Source: Nocardiopsis terrae (lineage in GTDB: Bacteria > Actinomycetota > Actinomycetes > Streptosporangiales > Streptosporangiaceae). From it: 64,000 nt of DNA. A program made the translations under genes and the position numbers. A model generated the notes under the pieces. The model was not told the DNA's origin and searched no databases. It was given only the letters and a program-made list of their open reading frames with translations. Below, in pieces: positions 1 to 8,329 of the stretch (position 1 is its first letter; each line of letters begins with the position of its first letter). The DNA is taken from assembly GCF_014651695.1 (NCBI RefSeq), contig NZ_BMXJ01000002.1:558001-622000 (forward strand). Direction: 5' to 3'.

Positions 1-505
1 CCGAGCGGCGGAAGACGCCGAGGTAGACGGTGTCGGCGGGGCCGCCCTCGCCGCCGGTGTGGAAACGGGCGTTGCCCACGCCGACCTTGGAGGTCATGGC
101 CGCGGCGACGGCTTTCTCCCAGGGGGTGGTGCCCTCCGCGGCCATGATGCCGCCGACGTTGTCGGCTCCGGTCTCGTCGAGGGTCTCCACCGCCACCCGG
201 AGGTAGTCGGAGGGCATCATCGCGTGGCCGTCGATGCGGGCGACGATGTCGTGTGAGGAGGCGCCGATGGCGGCGTTCAGCGCTGCGGGGGTCCTGCCGG
301 TGGGGTTGTCCACCACCTTGACCCGGGGGTCGGCCGCGGCGAGGCCGTCGGCGACCTCGCGGGTGCGGTCCGAGGAGGGGCCGACGCCCAGAACGACCTC
401 GAGCTCGCCGGGGTACTCCTGGGCGAGGACGTGCTCCACCGCTGCGGCGAGGTGGCGCTCTTCGTTCAGTACGGGCATGACGACGGAGACAGGCGGCCAG
501 GACAC
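1..505 (-). CDS. Family 2 glycosyltransferase, N-terminal part (runs off the window)
   Basis: Read on the minus strand, the frame begins with a VSVVMPVLNEERHL strand-loop segment typical of the GT-A fold. It continues with a VLGVGPSSDRT segment and an RIDGHAMMPSDYL segment that should carry the metal/nucleotide-binding acidic motif. The match is to ExoA-like family 2 glycosyltransferases that add sugars to cell-wall or capsular polymers at the membrane. Start: GTG at 505 preceded by GGGAAG; a second in-frame GTG lies at 511 and a stop just upstream, so the N-terminus is well bounded. The C-terminal half lies beyond base 1. It is divergent from an LCP ligase, which fits a cell-surface glycopolymer locus. 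The exact substrate cannot be told. Confidence 0.85.
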   Translation of the reverse strand, partial: MSWPPVSVVMPVLNEERHLAAAVEHVLAQEYPGELEVVLGVGPSSDRTREVADGLAAADPRVKVVDNPTGRTPAALNAAIGASSHDIVARIDGHAMMPSDYLRVAVETLDETGADNVGGIMAAEGTTPWEKAVAAAMTSKVGVGNARFHTGGEGGPADTVYLGVFRRS

Positions 506-795
506 GGGCACTTCCCAAGGTCAGGACATGTCGGGACTGCGCGGGGCCACGGGGGTTCCGCGCGCGCTCAACGGTACTGCACACGCACCCACCGCTCATC
601 CGTGTCGCCCGGGTGTGCGGATGTGCCGGGTGGGGAAGGGTTTTCGAGACGTTTGGGTCCTGGCGAACGCTTCCACTGTCCGCTGCGTCACACCCAAAGG
701 GGAGAACAACACGCCGATGGTCGACATCCCGCGCCCTTCGGCCGATCGGGTGACAACCTAGGTACCGAGGACACCGTTGAACGGGTGGGACGGGG

Positions 796-2304
796 ATGCC
801 GATGAGCGACGACGACGCCGGACGGCACGGGCCAACGGGCGAGTTCCGACGCGAGCGCTCACAGCCCCTGCCCCCCGGCGGGCGGCGCTCGCCCCGATCC
901 GGCAGGGTCACCGTGCCCGATGCGCGGATCCGCCGTCACCGCAACGGCCTGCTCCTGATGGGTGTGCTCTCGGTGCTGGTCCTGCTCGCCTCGGGCACCT
1001 CGTGGGCGATCACCGGATGGATGTCGGGTTCCCTCAACCGGTTCGACGTGTTCGGTGACATGGCGGACGGCGACCGCCCCGATGAGACCGGCGGCCTGAC
1101 CTTCCTCGTGATCGGCTCCGACAGCCGGGACGAGATGAGCATGGAGGACAAGAACGCGCTGAGCGTGGGGTCCACCCCCGGGCAGCGTTCGGACAGCATC
1201 ATGCTGGTGCGCCTCAACCACGAACGCGACCACCTCACCGTGGTGGGCATCCCCCGTGACCTGTGGGTGGAAGTACCCGGCGAGGGTGAGGACAAGATCA
1301 ACGCCGCCTACGCCTACGGCGGCCCCCAGCTCGCGGTCCAGACGGTGGAGTCGGTCACCGACGTACGGATCGACCACTACGTCGAGGTGGACTTCAGCGG
1401 CTTCGTGGACGTGGTGGACTCCCTGGACGGCATCGACGTGTGCCTGCCCGAGGCGATCGAGGACCCCAAGGCGCACCTGGACATGGCGGCCGGAACACAC
1501 CGGGTGGACGGGACCGAGGCGCTGGCCTTCGCCCGCACCCGGGCCACCCCCCGCGGCGACCTGGACCGGATCGACCGGCAGCAGCAGGTGCTGTCGGCGA
1601 TGCTCGACCGGGCGATGAGCACCGAGACGCTCTCCGACCCGGTCAAGCTGACCGCCTTCCTGGACAGCGCCCTGTCCTCGGTGACCGTGGACGAAGGGCT
1701 GGACACCAGCACCATCAACGACCTCGCCTACCAGATGCGCGACCTCGACCTGAGGGACGTCACCTTCGCCCAGGTGCCCATCGCCGACATGAACCACTGG
1801 ACGCCGCGCGGCGACGTCGCCCTACTGTGGGACGAGCCCGCCGCGCGGGAGATGTTCGCGGCGGTCAACGCGGACCGCCCGCTGGTCGAACCGGAGCCCG
1901 GGGACGACGCCGGAGCGGAGGAGGAACCGGTTCCGAGCGGCATCAGTCTCCGGGTGTTCAACGGCACCGCCGCCCCCGGTCTGGGCGCCCGGCTGGACGG
2001 ACAGCTCGGCGGGGCCGGGTTCGACGTCACGGACAGCGCGGAGAACTGGAGCCGCCACGACGTGGCGCGCACCGAGGTCAGGTACGGTCCGGGCGAGGAG
2101 CGCGCAGCCGAGTACGTCGCCGGGACGCTCCCGGGGTCGGAGACGGTGGAGGACGACACCCTGGACGGCGACCTCCAGGTCGTGATCGGATTCAACCACA
2201 CGAGGTTCGAGGCCCCCGAGGTCGAGGAGACCCAGCCGGAGGAGGAGCCCTCCGAGGAGGGCGCGCTGGCCACCACGACCGCTAGGGACAACGTCTGCGG
2301 GTGA
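796..2304 (+). CDS. LytR-CpsA-Psr (LCP) family protein with LytR_C domain
   Basis: The 502-residue protein has a basic, proline-rich cytoplasmic N-terminus and one membrane segment (about residues 50-75). An extracellular LCP domain (about 95-270) follows, with FLVIGSDSR, the RSDSIMLVRL motif, a VGIPRDLWV strand and FARTRATPRGDLDRIDRQQ. This pattern of Asp/Arg residues binds polyprenyl-phosphate. A LytR_C domain (about 380-460) and an acidic tail complete it. LCP proteins transfer undecaprenyl-linked glycopolymers to peptidoglycan; in actinobacteria this includes arabinogalactan or teichoic-type polymers. Its neighbours, a family 2 glycosyltransferase and UDP-glucose dehydrogenase, suit that role. 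The polymer it attaches is not determinable here. Confidence 0.93.
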   Translation: MPMSDDDAGRHGPTGEFRRERSQPLPPGGRRSPRSGRVTVPDARIRRHRNGLLLMGVLSVLVLLASGTSWAITGWMSGSLNRFDVFGDMADGDRPDETGGLTFLVIGSDSRDEMSMEDKNALSVGSTPGQRSDSIMLVRLNHERDHLTVVGIPRDLWVEVPGEGEDKINAAYAYGGPQLAVQTVESVTDVRIDHYVEVDFSGFVDVVDSLDGIDVCLPEAIEDPKAHLDMAAGTHRVDGTEALAFARTRATPRGDLDRIDRQQQVLSAMLDRAMSTETLSDPVKLTAFLDSALSSVTVDEGLDTSTINDLAYQMRDLDLRDVTFAQVPIADMNHWTPRGDVALLWDEPAAREMFAAVNADRPLVEPEPGDDAGAEEEPVPSGISLRVFNGTAAPGLGARLDGQLGGAGFDVTDSAENWSRHDVARTEVRYGPGEERAAEYVAGTLPGSETVEDDTLDGDLQVVIGFNHTRFEAPEVEETQPEEEPSEEGALATTTARDNVCG

Positions 2305-2326
2305 TCCCCGCGAAGGAAGGGGTCGC

Positions 2327-3022
2327 GTGCTCCGCCACCTGGTCGGTCTGCTCGCCGGTATCGCCCTGGCCCCGGTGCTGTGGGTCGGTGCCGCCTGGGC
2401 GGCCGACCTCTTCCCGAAAATCACCCAGGGTGATGTAAGCGTGACGACAGTGTTGTCCGTGGTGGTTCTGTGCCTTTTGGGGTTTGTCGGCGCCTACCTG
2501 GTGGGATCGAGGCTCTCGCCCTTGGTCGCGGGCGCCTCCGGGGCCCTGCTGGCGGCGCTGTGCCTGTGGCCGGTGTTCTCCCCGGAGTCGATGGATGCCG
2601 CCCTGTACTGGCTCAACGACGAGAGCTTCCTCTACCCGAGCGGCGCGGGGCTCGGGGTGGCCCTGCCCCTGGGTGTGCTGCTGCTGGGCTCCGCGATGCT
2701 GCCGAACCGCTGGCGGACCGCCTCGCAGGACCCCGGTCCGCCCCACGGCCCGCCCCGGGAGCGCGCGGTCGCGAACACCAGCCGTGAACGCCGCCCCGCC
2801 GAGGGGGAACAGGGCCTCTCCGCCGCCGACCCGCCCTGGAACGACGGCGGCCCGGTGGGCGACACGGTTCCGGACGTGCCGCCGCCCACCTCGCCCGTAC
2901 GCGAGTATGACGATCCGAACAAGACCACGACACCGTTTCGTCGCGGGGAGTCCGGCGCCGAGTGGACCCCGCCGGACGAGGACCCGGGGCGGACACGCCC
3001 CTCCGGGGACGGCGGGCTCTGA
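2327..3022 (+). CDS. Membrane protein of unknown function with disordered C-terminus
   Basis: This 231-residue protein starts at a GTG preceded by GGAAGG, 22 bp after the LCP gene, so the two are probably co-transcribed. Hydrophobic segments lie at about residues 4-27, 41-60, 66-85 and 105-123. After about residue 130 the chain becomes Pro/Gly/Arg/Asp-rich and probably disordered in the cytoplasm. I do not recognise a named family. Its position suggests a link to surface-polymer attachment, but only by context. Confidence 0.75.
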   Translation: MLRHLVGLLAGIALAPVLWVGAAWAADLFPKITQGDVSVTTVLSVVVLCLLGFVGAYLVGSRLSPLVAGASGALLAALCLWPVFSPESMDAALYWLNDESFLYPSGAGLGVALPLGVLLLGSAMLPNRWRTASQDPGPPHGPPRERAVANTSRERRPAEGEQGLSAADPPWNDGGPVGDTVPDVPPPTSPVREYDDPNKTTTPFRRGESGAEWTPPDEDPGRTRPSGDGGL

Positions 3023-3280
3023 GACGCCGCCCACCGTGCCGGTGCCGGCGCTCCTCCCCCGGTGCGGACCGTCCCCCGCACGCCGGTAATCTGTGCGCCT
3101 GACTGTTCACGTGTTGTTCGGTCACGCGCCGAACCCCGGCGCGTAAGGTGATGCACCGTCCCCCACGGGCACCCGTCGGCCGAACCATGTCCGTTTTCTG
3201 CCCTCGTGCGGGATGTGATCCGCCATGAGCGGGAACAACCAGCACACGAGGCGCGTGCGGAAGCGAGGAAGGAACCCCCA

Positions 3281-4612
3281 GTGGTCGAAGCGGAACGTAT
3301 GCGGGTCTGCGTCATCGGGACCGGCTACCTTGGCGCCACCACGGCCGCCTGCCTGTCCGAGATGGGCTTCGAGGTCATCGGCCTCGACGTCGACGAGGAC
3401 AAGATCGACATGCTCCGCTCCGGCAGGGTCCCCTTCTACGAGCCCGGGCTGGACGAGCTGCTGGCCGAGAACCTCAAGACCGGCCGCCTGCACTTCACGA
3501 CGGACTTCGCGGAGGCCGCCGACTTCGCCGACCTGCACCTGATCTGTGTGGGCACCCCGCAGCGCGACGACTCCGGCGCCGCGGACCTGCGCTACGTGAA
3601 CTCCGCCGTGGAGTGCCTGGCACCGCACCTGAAACGGCCGACCGTGGTCGTGGGCCGCTCCACCGTCCCGGTGGGCACCGCCGCCACGCTGGCCGCACGG
3701 CTGGCCGCGCTCGCCCCCGCGGGCGAGGAGGCCGAGCTGGGTTGGAGCCCGGAGTTCCTCCGTGAGGGCTTCGGTGTGGAGGACACCCTGCGGCCCAACC
3801 GGATCGTGATCGGCACCAACTCCCCGCGGGTGGAGAAGGCCGTCCGCGCGCTCTGGCAGCAGCAGGTCGACGAGGGCACCCCGTTCCTGGTCACCGACCT
3901 GCAGACCGCCGAACTGGTCAAGGTGTCGGCCAACGCGTTCCTGGCGACCAAGATCTCCTTCATCAACGCCATGGCCGAGGTGTCCGAGGTCGCGGGCGCC
4001 GACGTCATCCAGCTGGCCGAGGCGCTGTCCTACGACGACCGCATCGGCGGCAAGTTCCTCGGCCCCGGCCTGGGTTTCGGCGGCGGCTGTCTGCCCAAGG
4101 ACATCCGGGCGTTCATGGCCCGCGCCGACGAACTGGGCGTGGAACCGGCACTGTCGTTCCTGCGCGAGGTGGACGCGATCAACCAGCGCCGCAGGGCGCG
4201 CACGATCGACATCGCCCGCCAGCTGATCGGCGGCAACTTCGCCGGGCGCACCGTCACGGTCCTGGGGGCGGCGTTCAAGCCCAACTCGGACGACATCCGC
4301 GACTCACCCGCCCTGGACGTGGCCGCCACCATCGCCTCCCTGGGCGCGCACGTGACGGTCTACGACCCGCAGGCGCTGGAGCGGGCCCGTGAGGCGCACC
4401 CGGAGCTGAACTACGCGACCTCCATGCTGGACGCCGCCCGCGACGCGGACGTGGTCCTGCTGCTCACCGAGTGGGCGGAGTTCCGCGAGGCCAACCCGGA
4501 GGAGCTGGCCTCGGTGGTGGCGCAGAAGCGGATCGTGGACGGCCGCAACGCCCTGGACCCGACGTTCTGGCGCGCCTCCGGCTGGACCTACCGCGCCCTG
4601 GGCCGCCAGTAG
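3281..4612 (+). CDS. ugd: UDP-glucose 6-dehydrogenase
   Basis: The 443-residue protein oxidises UDP-glucose to UDP-glucuronate with two NAD+. The N-terminal Rossmann motif GTGYLG and the LICVGTPQ strand bind NAD. The central helical domain contains the catalytic-cysteine motif FGGGCLPKD, and the C-terminal UDP-binding domain starts around LGAAFKPNSDD with the LLLTEWAEF segment near the end. The length is normal for the UGD/GMD family. GTG at 3281 is chosen over longer frames because GAGGAAGG sits 8 nt upstream. UDP-glucuronate would feed surface polysaccharides, consistent with the glycosyltransferase and LCP genes to the left. A strong terminator follows. Confidence 0.94.
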   Translation: MVEAERMRVCVIGTGYLGATTAACLSEMGFEVIGLDVDEDKIDMLRSGRVPFYEPGLDELLAENLKTGRLHFTTDFAEAADFADLHLICVGTPQRDDSGAADLRYVNSAVECLAPHLKRPTVVVGRSTVPVGTAATLAARLAALAPAGEEAELGWSPEFLREGFGVEDTLRPNRIVIGTNSPRVEKAVRALWQQQVDEGTPFLVTDLQTAELVKVSANAFLATKISFINAMAEVSEVAGADVIQLAEALSYDDRIGGKFLGPGLGFGGGCLPKDIRAFMARADELGVEPALSFLREVDAINQRRRARTIDIARQLIGGNFAGRTVTVLGAAFKPNSDDIRDSPALDVAATIASLGAHVTVYDPQALERAREAHPELNYATSMLDAARDADVVLLLTEWAEFREANPEELASVVAQKRIVDGRNALDPTFWRASGWTYRALGRQ

Positions 4613-4645
4613 GCGCACTCCCGCGCTCCCGCACTCGCGTACGCC

Positions 4646-4675
4646 GAACGGCCGCTCCGGAAGGGGCGGCCGTTC
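4646..4675 (+). terminator. Hairpin terminator after ugd
   Basis: Arms of 13 bp (4646-4658 and 4663-4675, with one G-T pair) close a GGAA loop. The hairpin lies 34 bp after the ugd stop. No long T-run follows, which is usual in high-GC actinomycetes. Confidence 0.75.
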
Positions 4676-4779
4676 CCGTGTTCGCGGGGCGGGGGCGCCC
4701 CGCACATGATTCACTTCGTTCCGTAGTTCTTTGATGACCCTCTGCATTCAAGGGGGTCGAGAGACCCGAACGGAGTCCG

Positions 4780-5505
4780 ATGTCGAAGTTCCCCGTGGTG
4801 GTCGGCACCGCCGTCGCCCTGCTGATGGCCGCGCCTCCGGCTCTGGCCGCTGGGACCGTACCGGCCCCGCCCGCCGTCCAGTCCGCCGAGTGCCCGGTCC
4901 TGACGCCGCCGCCCGGCGAGGAGGACCTGGAACGCTACCTGTGCGGCGATCGCCGCCTGGGCCCGGCCGAGCTGCCCTCCGAAGGGCCGGTCGGCGCCCT
5001 GGTGGAGGACTATGACCGGTTCGGCGGCCTCTCCCCCGCCGAGTTCCTGGAACGGTGGTGGGCCGCCGACGGGAGCTGGGACTACCCCGAGCACGACGGT
5101 TTCGTGGTCTCCGACGGCCAGCCCCTGAAGGAGCTCCAGGAGTTGCCCCAGGGGTGGATGCTGGACCGGTTCGGTTCTCCCCGGGGTTCGTTCCTCGCCC
5201 CCGCGGGCGCGCCGTACTCCGAGCGGGCGCTGCCGCCGGACTCGCTGAACACCTGGCCGGACGGGCCCGAGCACAACTACAACTGCTACGAGGTGGTCCT
5301 GCCCGTCGACGCGTGGGTCGGCCCGATCGCCCCGCACTTCGAGCAGCCCGGCGGCGGCGAGCAGCTCCTGGTCCCCGCGGAGGAGGTGCCCGAGGCCGGG
5401 GGCGGCGGGTACGTCGCGGTCAACAGCCTCCTGGAGTGGGGTTACCTGGAGCAGCGCCCCGCTGAGGAGTGCGTGCGCACCGAGGGCTACACCCTGAACG
5501 CCTGA
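4780..5505 (+). CDS. Small secreted protein with TNT (NAD glycohydrolase-like) domain
   Basis: The 241-residue protein has a Sec signal peptide: a Lys-containing start, a hydrophobic core and a likely cut after ALA-A near residue 24. The C-terminal half (about 122-225) matches the TNT fold of M. tuberculosis CpnT, with LDRFGSPRGSFLAPAG, PYSERALPP, a YEVVLPVDAWVGPIAPHFEQPGGGEQLLVP-type block and a closing LLEWGYLE. TNT enzymes hydrolyse NAD+ to nicotinamide and ADP-ribose. R149 and Q195 are candidates for the conserved Arg and Gln, but I could not align them. Four cysteines (38, 55, 169, 231) could form disulfides. There is no delivery domain and no obvious immunity gene beside it. Activity is inferred. 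Confidence 0.8.
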   Translation: MSKFPVVVGTAVALLMAAPPALAAGTVPAPPAVQSAECPVLTPPPGEEDLERYLCGDRRLGPAELPSEGPVGALVEDYDRFGGLSPAEFLERWWAADGSWDYPEHDGFVVSDGQPLKELQELPQGWMLDRFGSPRGSFLAPAGAPYSERALPPDSLNTWPDGPEHNYNCYEVVLPVDAWVGPIAPHFEQPGGGEQLLVPAEEVPEAGGGGYVAVNSLLEWGYLEQRPAEECVRTEGYTLNA

Positions 5506-5517
5506 CCGGCACGAACG

Positions 5518-7068
5518 TCACGCTCGCGGCCGCTCCGTGCCGAGGCTTCGAGTTCCCGGGGCCTCGGTCCCGGCGGGGAGGCGGCGCAGCGCGACCAGGA
5601 CCAGGACCGCCACGGCGGTGAGTACGGCGGCGCCGGTCAGGGCGGCGGTGGCGATCCCCGACGTGTAGGCGGCGAAGGCCGTGTCCAGAAGGTCCCGGGC
5701 CTGCGGCTCCGGAAGGTGCGCTGCGGTGGCGGCCGCCCCCGCGACGGTTTCCAGGGCGGCCCCGCCCGCCTCCGGCAGGCCCCGCTCCACGCCGGACCGG
5801 TAGAGCGAGGCGGCGATGGTGCCGAGGGTGGCGATGCCCAGTGCGGCACCGAGCTCGGTGCTGGTCTCGGACACCCCTGCCGCGGCGCCCGCGCGCTCGG
5901 GCGGGGCGGTGGCCAGGACGAGTGTGTTGGCCAGGGTCGCCACGACCCCGACGCCGAGCGTGACCACGGTGTACCCGGCCAGGAACGGCAGGATCCCGCT
6001 GTCGGCTCCGGCTCCCACGAGCCCGAAGCCGGCCGCGCCCGCGAGCAGCCCCAGGCCCATGAGCCGGGCCGGGCGGATCCGGTCGGCGAGGGAGCTGGCG
6101 AGGGCTGCGCCCAGAACGGTTCCGAGGATGGTGGGCAGGGCGTACAGGGCCGCGACCAGGGGGCTGAGTCCGTGTACGACCTGGAGGAACGTGAAGGCCA
6201 GCAGGCCGAGTCCGGCCACGGCGAAGGCGACGACGGTGTTGCCCGCCACGGAGGCGGTGAAGGCGGGCCGGGTGAACAGGGAGATGTCGATGAGCGGGTG
6301 CTCCGCGCGCCGTTGGCGGACCACGAAGGCGGCGAGGAGAACCAGGCCGACGACGAGGGCGAGGGCCGCGGTCCCGTCGGCGCCGTACTCCACGAAGCGC
6401 TTGGCGGCGTAGACCAGGCCGAGCACGGCCGTGAGCGAGGTGGCCGCGCCGAACAGGTCGAAGGCGGCACCGGCGGGGTTGCGGGACTCGGGCAGCAGGA
6501 AGGGGGCCGCGAGGAGCAGCAGGGCCATGAACGGCAGGTTGATCAGGAAGACCGCCCCCCAGGCGAAGAACTCCAGCAGGGCCCCGCCGATGATCGGGCC
6601 GATGACGGCGCCGCCGGTGAAGGCGACGGTCCAGAACCCGACGGCGGTTCGGCGCTGGACGGGGTCGGTGAACATGGCGCGGATGAGCGAGAGGGTGGAG
6701 GGGGCCAGGGTGGCGGCGCCGACGCCGAGCAGGGCGCGCCCGGCGAGGAACAGTTCCGCGGTGGGCGCCACGGCCAGCAGGACGGAGGCCGCTCCGAAGG
6801 CCAGGGCCCCGCCGAGCAGGAGCCGCCTGCGACCGAGCCGGTCGCCGAGGCTGCCCATGGTGACGAGGAGTCCGGCCAGGACGAAGCCGTAGACGTCCAT
6901 CATCCACAGCCACTGGGTGGCGCTGGGGTCGAGGTCCCGGGCGATGGCGGGTGCGGCGACGAAGAGGACCGACAGGTCCATGGAGACCAGTAGCGCGGGG
7001 ATCAGCAGCAGGGACAGCCCGATCCAGGTGCGGCCGGTGGCGCGCCGGCGTGGCGTTGTCGTGTGCAT
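5518..7068 (-). CDS. MFS multidrug efflux transporter, DHA2 (14-TM) type
   Basis: The 516-residue protein has about 14 hydrophobic segments. It carries the MFS motif A region GSLGDRLGRRRLLL and the motif C-like stretch GGAVIGPIIGGALLE of drug/H+ antiporters (EmrB/QacA group). ATG at 7068 is chosen because a complete promoter, TTGACC-17 bp-TACGAT, ends 7 nt before it, predicting a leaderless mRNA; a longer frame from 7104 would start upstream of the -10 box. It is divergent from a TetR gene whose probable operators overlap this promoter. The likely role is substrate-induced efflux of a toxic compound; the substrate is unknown. Confidence 0.9.
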   Translation of the reverse strand: MHTTTPRRRATGRTWIGLSLLLIPALLVSMDLSVLFVAAPAIARDLDPSATQWLWMMDVYGFVLAGLLVTMGSLGDRLGRRRLLLGGALAFGAASVLLAVAPTAELFLAGRALLGVGAATLAPSTLSLIRAMFTDPVQRRTAVGFWTVAFTGGAVIGPIIGGALLEFFAWGAVFLINLPFMALLLLAAPFLLPESRNPAGAAFDLFGAATSLTAVLGLVYAAKRFVEYGADGTAALALVVGLVLLAAFVVRQRRAEHPLIDISLFTRPAFTASVAGNTVVAFAVAGLGLLAFTFLQVVHGLSPLVAALYALPTILGTVLGAALASSLADRIRPARLMGLGLLAGAAGFGLVGAGADSGILPFLAGYTVVTLGVGVVATLANTLVLATAPPERAGAAAGVSETSTELGAALGIATLGTIAASLYRSGVERGLPEAGGAALETVAGAAATAAHLPEPQARDLLDTAFAAYTSGIATAALTGAAVLTAVAVLVLVALRRLPAGTEAPGTRSLGTERPRA

Positions 7069-7075
7069 GCAAATG

Positions 7076-7131
7076 ATCGTACGTCCGTACAAATCAGCGG
7101 TCAATATGTACGTACGTCAAAATGTTAGGCT
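7076..7131. promoter_or_regulatory. Divergent MFS/tetR promoters with two related operator sites
   Basis: Minus strand: -35 TTGACC (7104-7099), a 17-bp spacer, -10 TACGAT (7081-7076), then 7 nt to the MFS ATG. Plus strand: -10 TAGGCT (7126-7131), 6 nt before the tetR ATG. Two related sequences, GTACGTCCGTAC (7079-7090, inverted GTACG/CGTAC arms) and GTACGTACGT (7108-7117, containing the palindrome ACGTACGT), lie 29 bp apart start to start. The first covers part of the MFS -10/spacer; the second sits between the promoters and overlaps the tetR spacer. They are the likely TetR binding sites. Confidence 0.7.
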
Positions 7132-7137
7132 GCAGGC

Positions 7138-7737
7138 ATGAGCCAACGTGAGGACCTGCTGGCGGGCGCGAAGAAGTGTCTGGCGGAGAAGGGCTACAGC
7201 AAGACCACCGCACGGGACATCGCCGCCGCGTCGGGCGCGCACCTGGCGTCCATCGGATACCACTTCGGGTCCAAGGACAACCTCATGAACACCGCGGTCC
7301 TCGAAGCGACCAGCGACTGGGGCGACGTCTTCGAGGAGGCCGTGCGGGAGGCCGTCACCGAGAGCCCCGAGGAACGGGCCCGCCTCCTGGTCACCGCGCT
7401 CCTCGATACACTCCCCGAGCAGCGGGACCTCCTGGTCGCGAGCGTCCAGGCCTACGCGCAGGCCCAGTTCGACGAGGATGTGCGCACGGCGCTCCAGGAG
7501 GGGATCAGCGAGGGCCGCCGCGCACTGGCCGCGCTCGTCCTCGGCGTACCCCCCGAGCGGATCGGCCCCGTTACCGCCGCCGGGCTGGGCTCGATGCTCT
7601 ACAACATCGTCAGCGGATACGTGCTCCAGTACCTCGTCGACCCGGACTCCCTGCCCACCGTCGACCAGGCGATGGACGGCCTGCGCGCCCTTATGTCCGA
7701 GGGCGGCCCGGAGCCGGCCGGGGGCGCGGCGGGCTGA
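7138..7737 (+). CDS. TetR family transcriptional regulator
   Basis: The 199-residue protein has an N-terminal helix-turn-helix with the typical GYSKTTARDIAAASG and GYHFGSKDNLM segments (about residues 19-52). A variable helical ligand-binding domain follows. It is divergent from the MFS exporter and almost certainly represses it and itself through the sites at 7079-7117. The -10 box ends 6 nt before the ATG and no Shine-Dalgarno is visible, so the mRNA is probably leaderless. The C-terminal tail is Gly/Pro/Ala-rich. The ligand is unknown. Confidence 0.92.
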   Translation: MSQREDLLAGAKKCLAEKGYSKTTARDIAAASGAHLASIGYHFGSKDNLMNTAVLEATSDWGDVFEEAVREAVTESPEERARLLVTALLDTLPEQRDLLVASVQAYAQAQFDEDVRTALQEGISEGRRALAALVLGVPPERIGPVTAAGLGSMLYNIVSGYVLQYLVDPDSLPTVDQAMDGLRALMSEGGPEPAGGAAG

Positions 7738-7738
7738 G

Positions 7739-7754
7739 ACCGCCGGAAGGCGGT
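7739..7754. terminator. Small bidirectional hairpin between tetR and purE
   Basis: ACCGCC and GGCGGT arms close a GGAA loop directly after the tetR stop and 41 bp beyond the convergent purE stop. Confidence 0.55.
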
Positions 7755-7795
7755 GGGAGCCCGGCCCGCACCCGCGGCCAGCCCCGGCCGGTCCG

Positions 7796-8329
7796 CTAGC
7801 GGCCGAAACCCATGGCCGAGTCACTGCTGGACACCTCGCGGCGCAGCCGCTCGCCCTTGGCGTGCGCCTGCTCCCTGAGCTCCTCCTGGAACCTGGCCAT
7901 GCGCTCGGCCAGCTCCGGGTCGTGCGCGGCGAGCTGGCGCACTGCCAGCAGACCGGCGTTGCGGGCCGCGCCCACCGCGACCGTGGCCACCGGGACCCCG
8001 GCGGGCATCTGCACGATGGACAGCAGCGAGTCCATCCCGTCCAGGTACTTGAGCGGCACCGGGACACCGATCACCGGCAGGGTGGTGACCGAGGCCAGCA
8101 TCCCGGGCAGGTGGGCCGCGCCCCCCGCCCCCGCGATGATCGCCTTGAGCCCCCGACCGGCGGCCTCGGTCCCGTAGGAGATCATCTCGTGCGGCATGCG
8201 GTGTGCGGAGACCACGTCGGCCTCGAACGGGACACCGAACTCCTTCAACGCCTCGGCCGCCTCGCGCATCACCGGCCAGTCGGAGTCGGACCCCATCACG
8301 ATGCCCACCACGGGCTTGCTGTCGGTCAC
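7796..8329 (-). CDS. purE: N5-carboxyaminoimidazole ribonucleotide mutase PurE
   Basis: The 177-residue protein converts N5-CAIR to CAIR in purine synthesis. The class I PurE signature is clear: [39 protein letters not shown] and a [22 protein letters not shown] block. These build the octamer active site, including the catalytic His in SAHR. It overlaps the upstream purK by 4 bp (ATGA), indicating translational coupling; purK's product is its substrate. Length is normal apart from a charged C-terminal extension. Confidence 0.96.
   Translation of the reverse strand: MTDSKPVVGIVMGSDSDWPVMREAAEALKEFGVPFEADVVSAHRMPHEMISYGTEAAGRGLKAIIAGAGGAAHLPGMLASVTTLPVIGVPVPLKYLDGMDSLLSIVQMPAGVPVATVAVGAARNAGLLAVRQLAAHDPELAERMARFQEELREQAHAKGERLRREVSSSDSAMGFGR

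Noticed and set aside
5716..6993. A 425-codon plus-strand frame opposite the MFS transporter
   Set aside because: Gly/Glu/Asp-rich shadow without motifs; the minus strand has 14 membrane helices and MFS motifs.
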